Part shown: in pieces, positions 62,708 through 64,000 of the stretch
Position numbering within the stretch: the stretch's first letter is position 1
How the letters are laid out: each line of letters opens with the position of its first letter
Origin: an uncultured Clostridium sp.
GTDB taxonomy: Bacteria; Bacillota; Clostridia; Lachnospirales; Lachnospiraceae
DNA length: 64,000 nt
Assembly: GCA_900538475.1 (NCBI GenBank)
Contig: UPYT01000013.1
Span: 1 to 64,000 of the forward strand
Reading direction: 5' to 3'
Translations under genes and position numbers: made by a program
The notes under the pieces: generated by a model
Database searches by the model: none
Seen by the model: only the letters and a program-made list of their open reading frames with translations
What the model was told of the DNA's origin: nothing

Positions 62708-63919
62708 TCACACCAAATACTGCTTTAAAATATCTCCGATCAGCTCTACCTCCTCTGGTCTCAAATCCCTCAGCCAGTTTTCATCGGCTGCACGGCTTTT
62801 TTCACGACAGGCTGCAATCTGCTCCAGGCTCTTCCTCAGATAATCCAAATCGCGAATGGTCTTCAGTCCCGAATTTTCGCCCTGCTCTCCTGTCCCGCTA
62901 TTTCCATAGCCGCCTGCAGCTGCCTTTCCTCCTGCACCTCTTCCTTCAAATCCATCTGCCTCGCTGTCAGCCTGGATTCCCGTTCTGACTCTGGAATCAC
63001 TCCGTCCTCCATGCTCCGACACTCTACTTTCTCTGTCTAAAGTCCCCGATTCTCCATGGATTCCCTCAGAAAGCTTCTGGCTGCTTCTGTTTTTCCCATT
63101 TCCACGAAGCCCGCCAAACAAAGCACGCCTTGACTCTGTCAGACTCTCTGCAGCCACAGTCTCTGTCTTCCTGCCTCCAGACAGTTTCTCTTCCCGCGCT
63201 CCCGCTGCTTCCATCTGCCCTTCAAGCTCTGCTCGCTCTGAAGCCGTTCCGGAAAATGCATTGCTGCCTGAAACCTCCTGTTCTGCGTCTGCTGCAGTCT
63301 GGGTTCTTCGAACCAGTTTTCCTTCCCGTTTTCCTACCGTTCTGACCCCTCGCAGCCCGGAACGCTCCTGTGCCGTTTTGTCTCGCTGACTGCCTTCTCC
63401 AGACATACTCCGTGCCATTCTGGGATACATCACATTCTCCAGATAGTCCTGAAGCGCTGCCTGCAGCTGTTCTCTCCAGCCGCCTGTCACACCGTTATCA
63501 AAAAGCATGGTGAGCATTGCCAAGAGGACTGAGCCTCCTCCGTACAGAACAATGTAAAAAGTATCCAGCCGATACCAGTAAGAAAGAAATGCTCCAAGAC
63601 CTCCTGCCAAAAGGCAAAGCCAGGTCCACTGCATACACAGGTTACTCCAGCCTGACAGATTCACGCCCATAATCTTCATTTCATACAGCTGGTGCTCCAG
63701 CCATGCTCCACTGTCAGACATCCCTTGGTTCATCCGATATGTATTTTCTGCTTTCTGCCGCAGCTCCTTCAGGCTCTTATTTTTTGTCAGCGCCAGATTT
63801 GTACTTTCTTTTATCAGTCTTTTGTAGAAGCGTTTGGTAATCGCTCTCGTCATAATGCCGAGTACGCAGATTCCTGCCAGCACATACAGTGCCTTTCCTG
63901 TTTCCAGTAATTGTAACAT
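62708..63919 (-). CDS. Uncharacterised membrane protein with low-complexity linker
   Basis: Not recognised. The 403-residue product has a membrane helix at about 8-25, a basic helical segment (25-75), two further hydrophobic segments (about 93-140), a short conserved-looking part (WREQLQAALQDYLENVMYPRMA), then about 170 residues rich in Gly, Ser, Arg and Glu with little predicted order, and a helical C-terminus (LDYLRKSLEQIAACREK). The first part vaguely resembles the membrane subunits of type II/Tad secretion (TadB/TadC-like), but no secretion ATPase is in view, so this is not claimed. GGGGAG precedes the ATG; promoter at 63956-63984. Confidence 0.6.
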   Translation of the reverse strand: MLQLLETGKALYVLAGICVLGIMTRAITKRFYKRLIKESTNLALTKNKSLKELRQKAENTYRMNQGMSDSGAWLEHQLYEMKIMGVNLSGWSNLCMQWTWLCLLAGGLGAFLSYWYRLDTFYIVLYGGGSVLLAMLTMLFDNGVTGGWREQLQAALQDYLENVMYPRMARSMSGEGSQRDKTAQERSGLRGVRTVGKREGKLVRRTQTAADAEQEVSGSNAFSGTASERAELEGQMEAAGAREEKLSGGRKTETVAAESLTESRRALFGGLRGNGKNRSSQKLSEGIHGESGTLDRESRVSEHGGRSDSRVRTGIQADSEADGFEGRGAGGKAAAGGYGNSGTGEQGENSGLKTIRDLDYLRKSLEQIAACREKSRAADENWLRDLRPEEVELIGDILKQYLV

Positions 63920-63955
63920 AAAAACAGCTCCCCTTTCTTTCTTGATGACATCCCC

Positions 63956-63984
63956 ATTATACCGGGCAAAATCACTTTTGGAAA
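63956..63984 (-). promoter_or_regulatory. Promoter of the 403-residue membrane protein gene
   Basis: On the minus strand a TATAAT (63956-63961), 17-base spacer and a poor -35 TTTCCA (63979-63984), 37 bases before the start codon. Confidence 0.4.
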
Positions 63985-64000
63985 GTTCAGGGAGCCTAGA

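Overview
The window looks like a chromosomal segment of a strictly anaerobic, spore-forming Firmicute of the Lachnospiraceae (Clostridium cluster XIVa) type. Supporting signs are moderate GC, strong AGGAGG ribosome binding sites, genes typical of that family (DUF4317, DUF4358, MBOAT/DHHW cassette, YesL, MecA), CwlD and a GH18 spore-type hydrolase, pyruvate formate-lyase with its activase, a two-cluster ferredoxin, and the order gdpP-rplI-dnaB. The species cannot be named from the sequence alone. No prophage, IS transposase, CRISPR array or tRNA was seen.

Layout. 1-240: minus-strand tandem promoters and leader that appear to drive an rRNA operon lying off the left edge. 533-3771: surface-polymer O-acetylation cassette (DUF4358 lipoprotein, MBOAT, DHHW protein). 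3858-11682: minus-strand pRiA4b/SEC-C protein, aldo/keto reductase, glycerate kinase, DapA-type aldolase, tartronate semialdehyde reductase and a PrpR-N regulator, which together look like a sugar-acid degradation locus. 11715-16162: sbcDC. 16472-19950: lysA, ispE, a GntR regulator and a frameshifted rhodanese. 20053-24727: LysR regulator divergent from a UroD-like Zn methyltransferase, cysteine desulfidase and permease. 24930-33425: YesL, GNAT, cyclophilin, Ca/Na exchanger, AGCS symporter, zinc phospholipase C-like protein and MBL hydrolase. 33620-36320: BCCT transporter, then ribU under an FMN riboswitch. 36402-40816: NrdI, CwlD, metallophosphoesterase lipoprotein and GH18 protein. 41027-43553: a Ser/Thr kinase with a P-loop-like tail and a second P-loop-like gene in another frame. 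43839-49893: mecA, DUF1858, the pfl locus, ferredoxin and a class I glutamine amidotransferase. 49954-53958: MerR; SLC13-type transporter plus DUF6282 hydrolase divergent from a LysR gene. 53990-57889: dnaB, rplI, gdpP. 58160-63919: DUF4317, MATE, a small conserved protein, pgi and a membrane protein.

The most notable system is a two-piece pyruvate formate-lyase. The 698-residue catalytic subunit carries the Cys-Cys pair but stops before the glycyl radical domain. That domain (RVSGYAV) is encoded by a separate 81-codon gene directly downstream, followed by pflA. Copies of an intergenic hairpin repeat with GTAACTGTTCAGGAC-type inverted ends sit before the large-subunit gene and between the radical-domain gene and pflA. 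No intact single-chain PFL is present in the window.

Other points of interest: a possible -1 frameshift or start-less P-loop gene behind the kinase; a PrpR-type regulator that has lost the Walker motifs and GAFTGA; an uncharacterised methyltransferase/desulfidase/permease operon; palindromic operators at the ispE-gntR promoter and between the LysR and DUF6282 genes; and two kinds of dispersed intergenic repeat. All assignments are from reading motifs and context, and no database search was possible.
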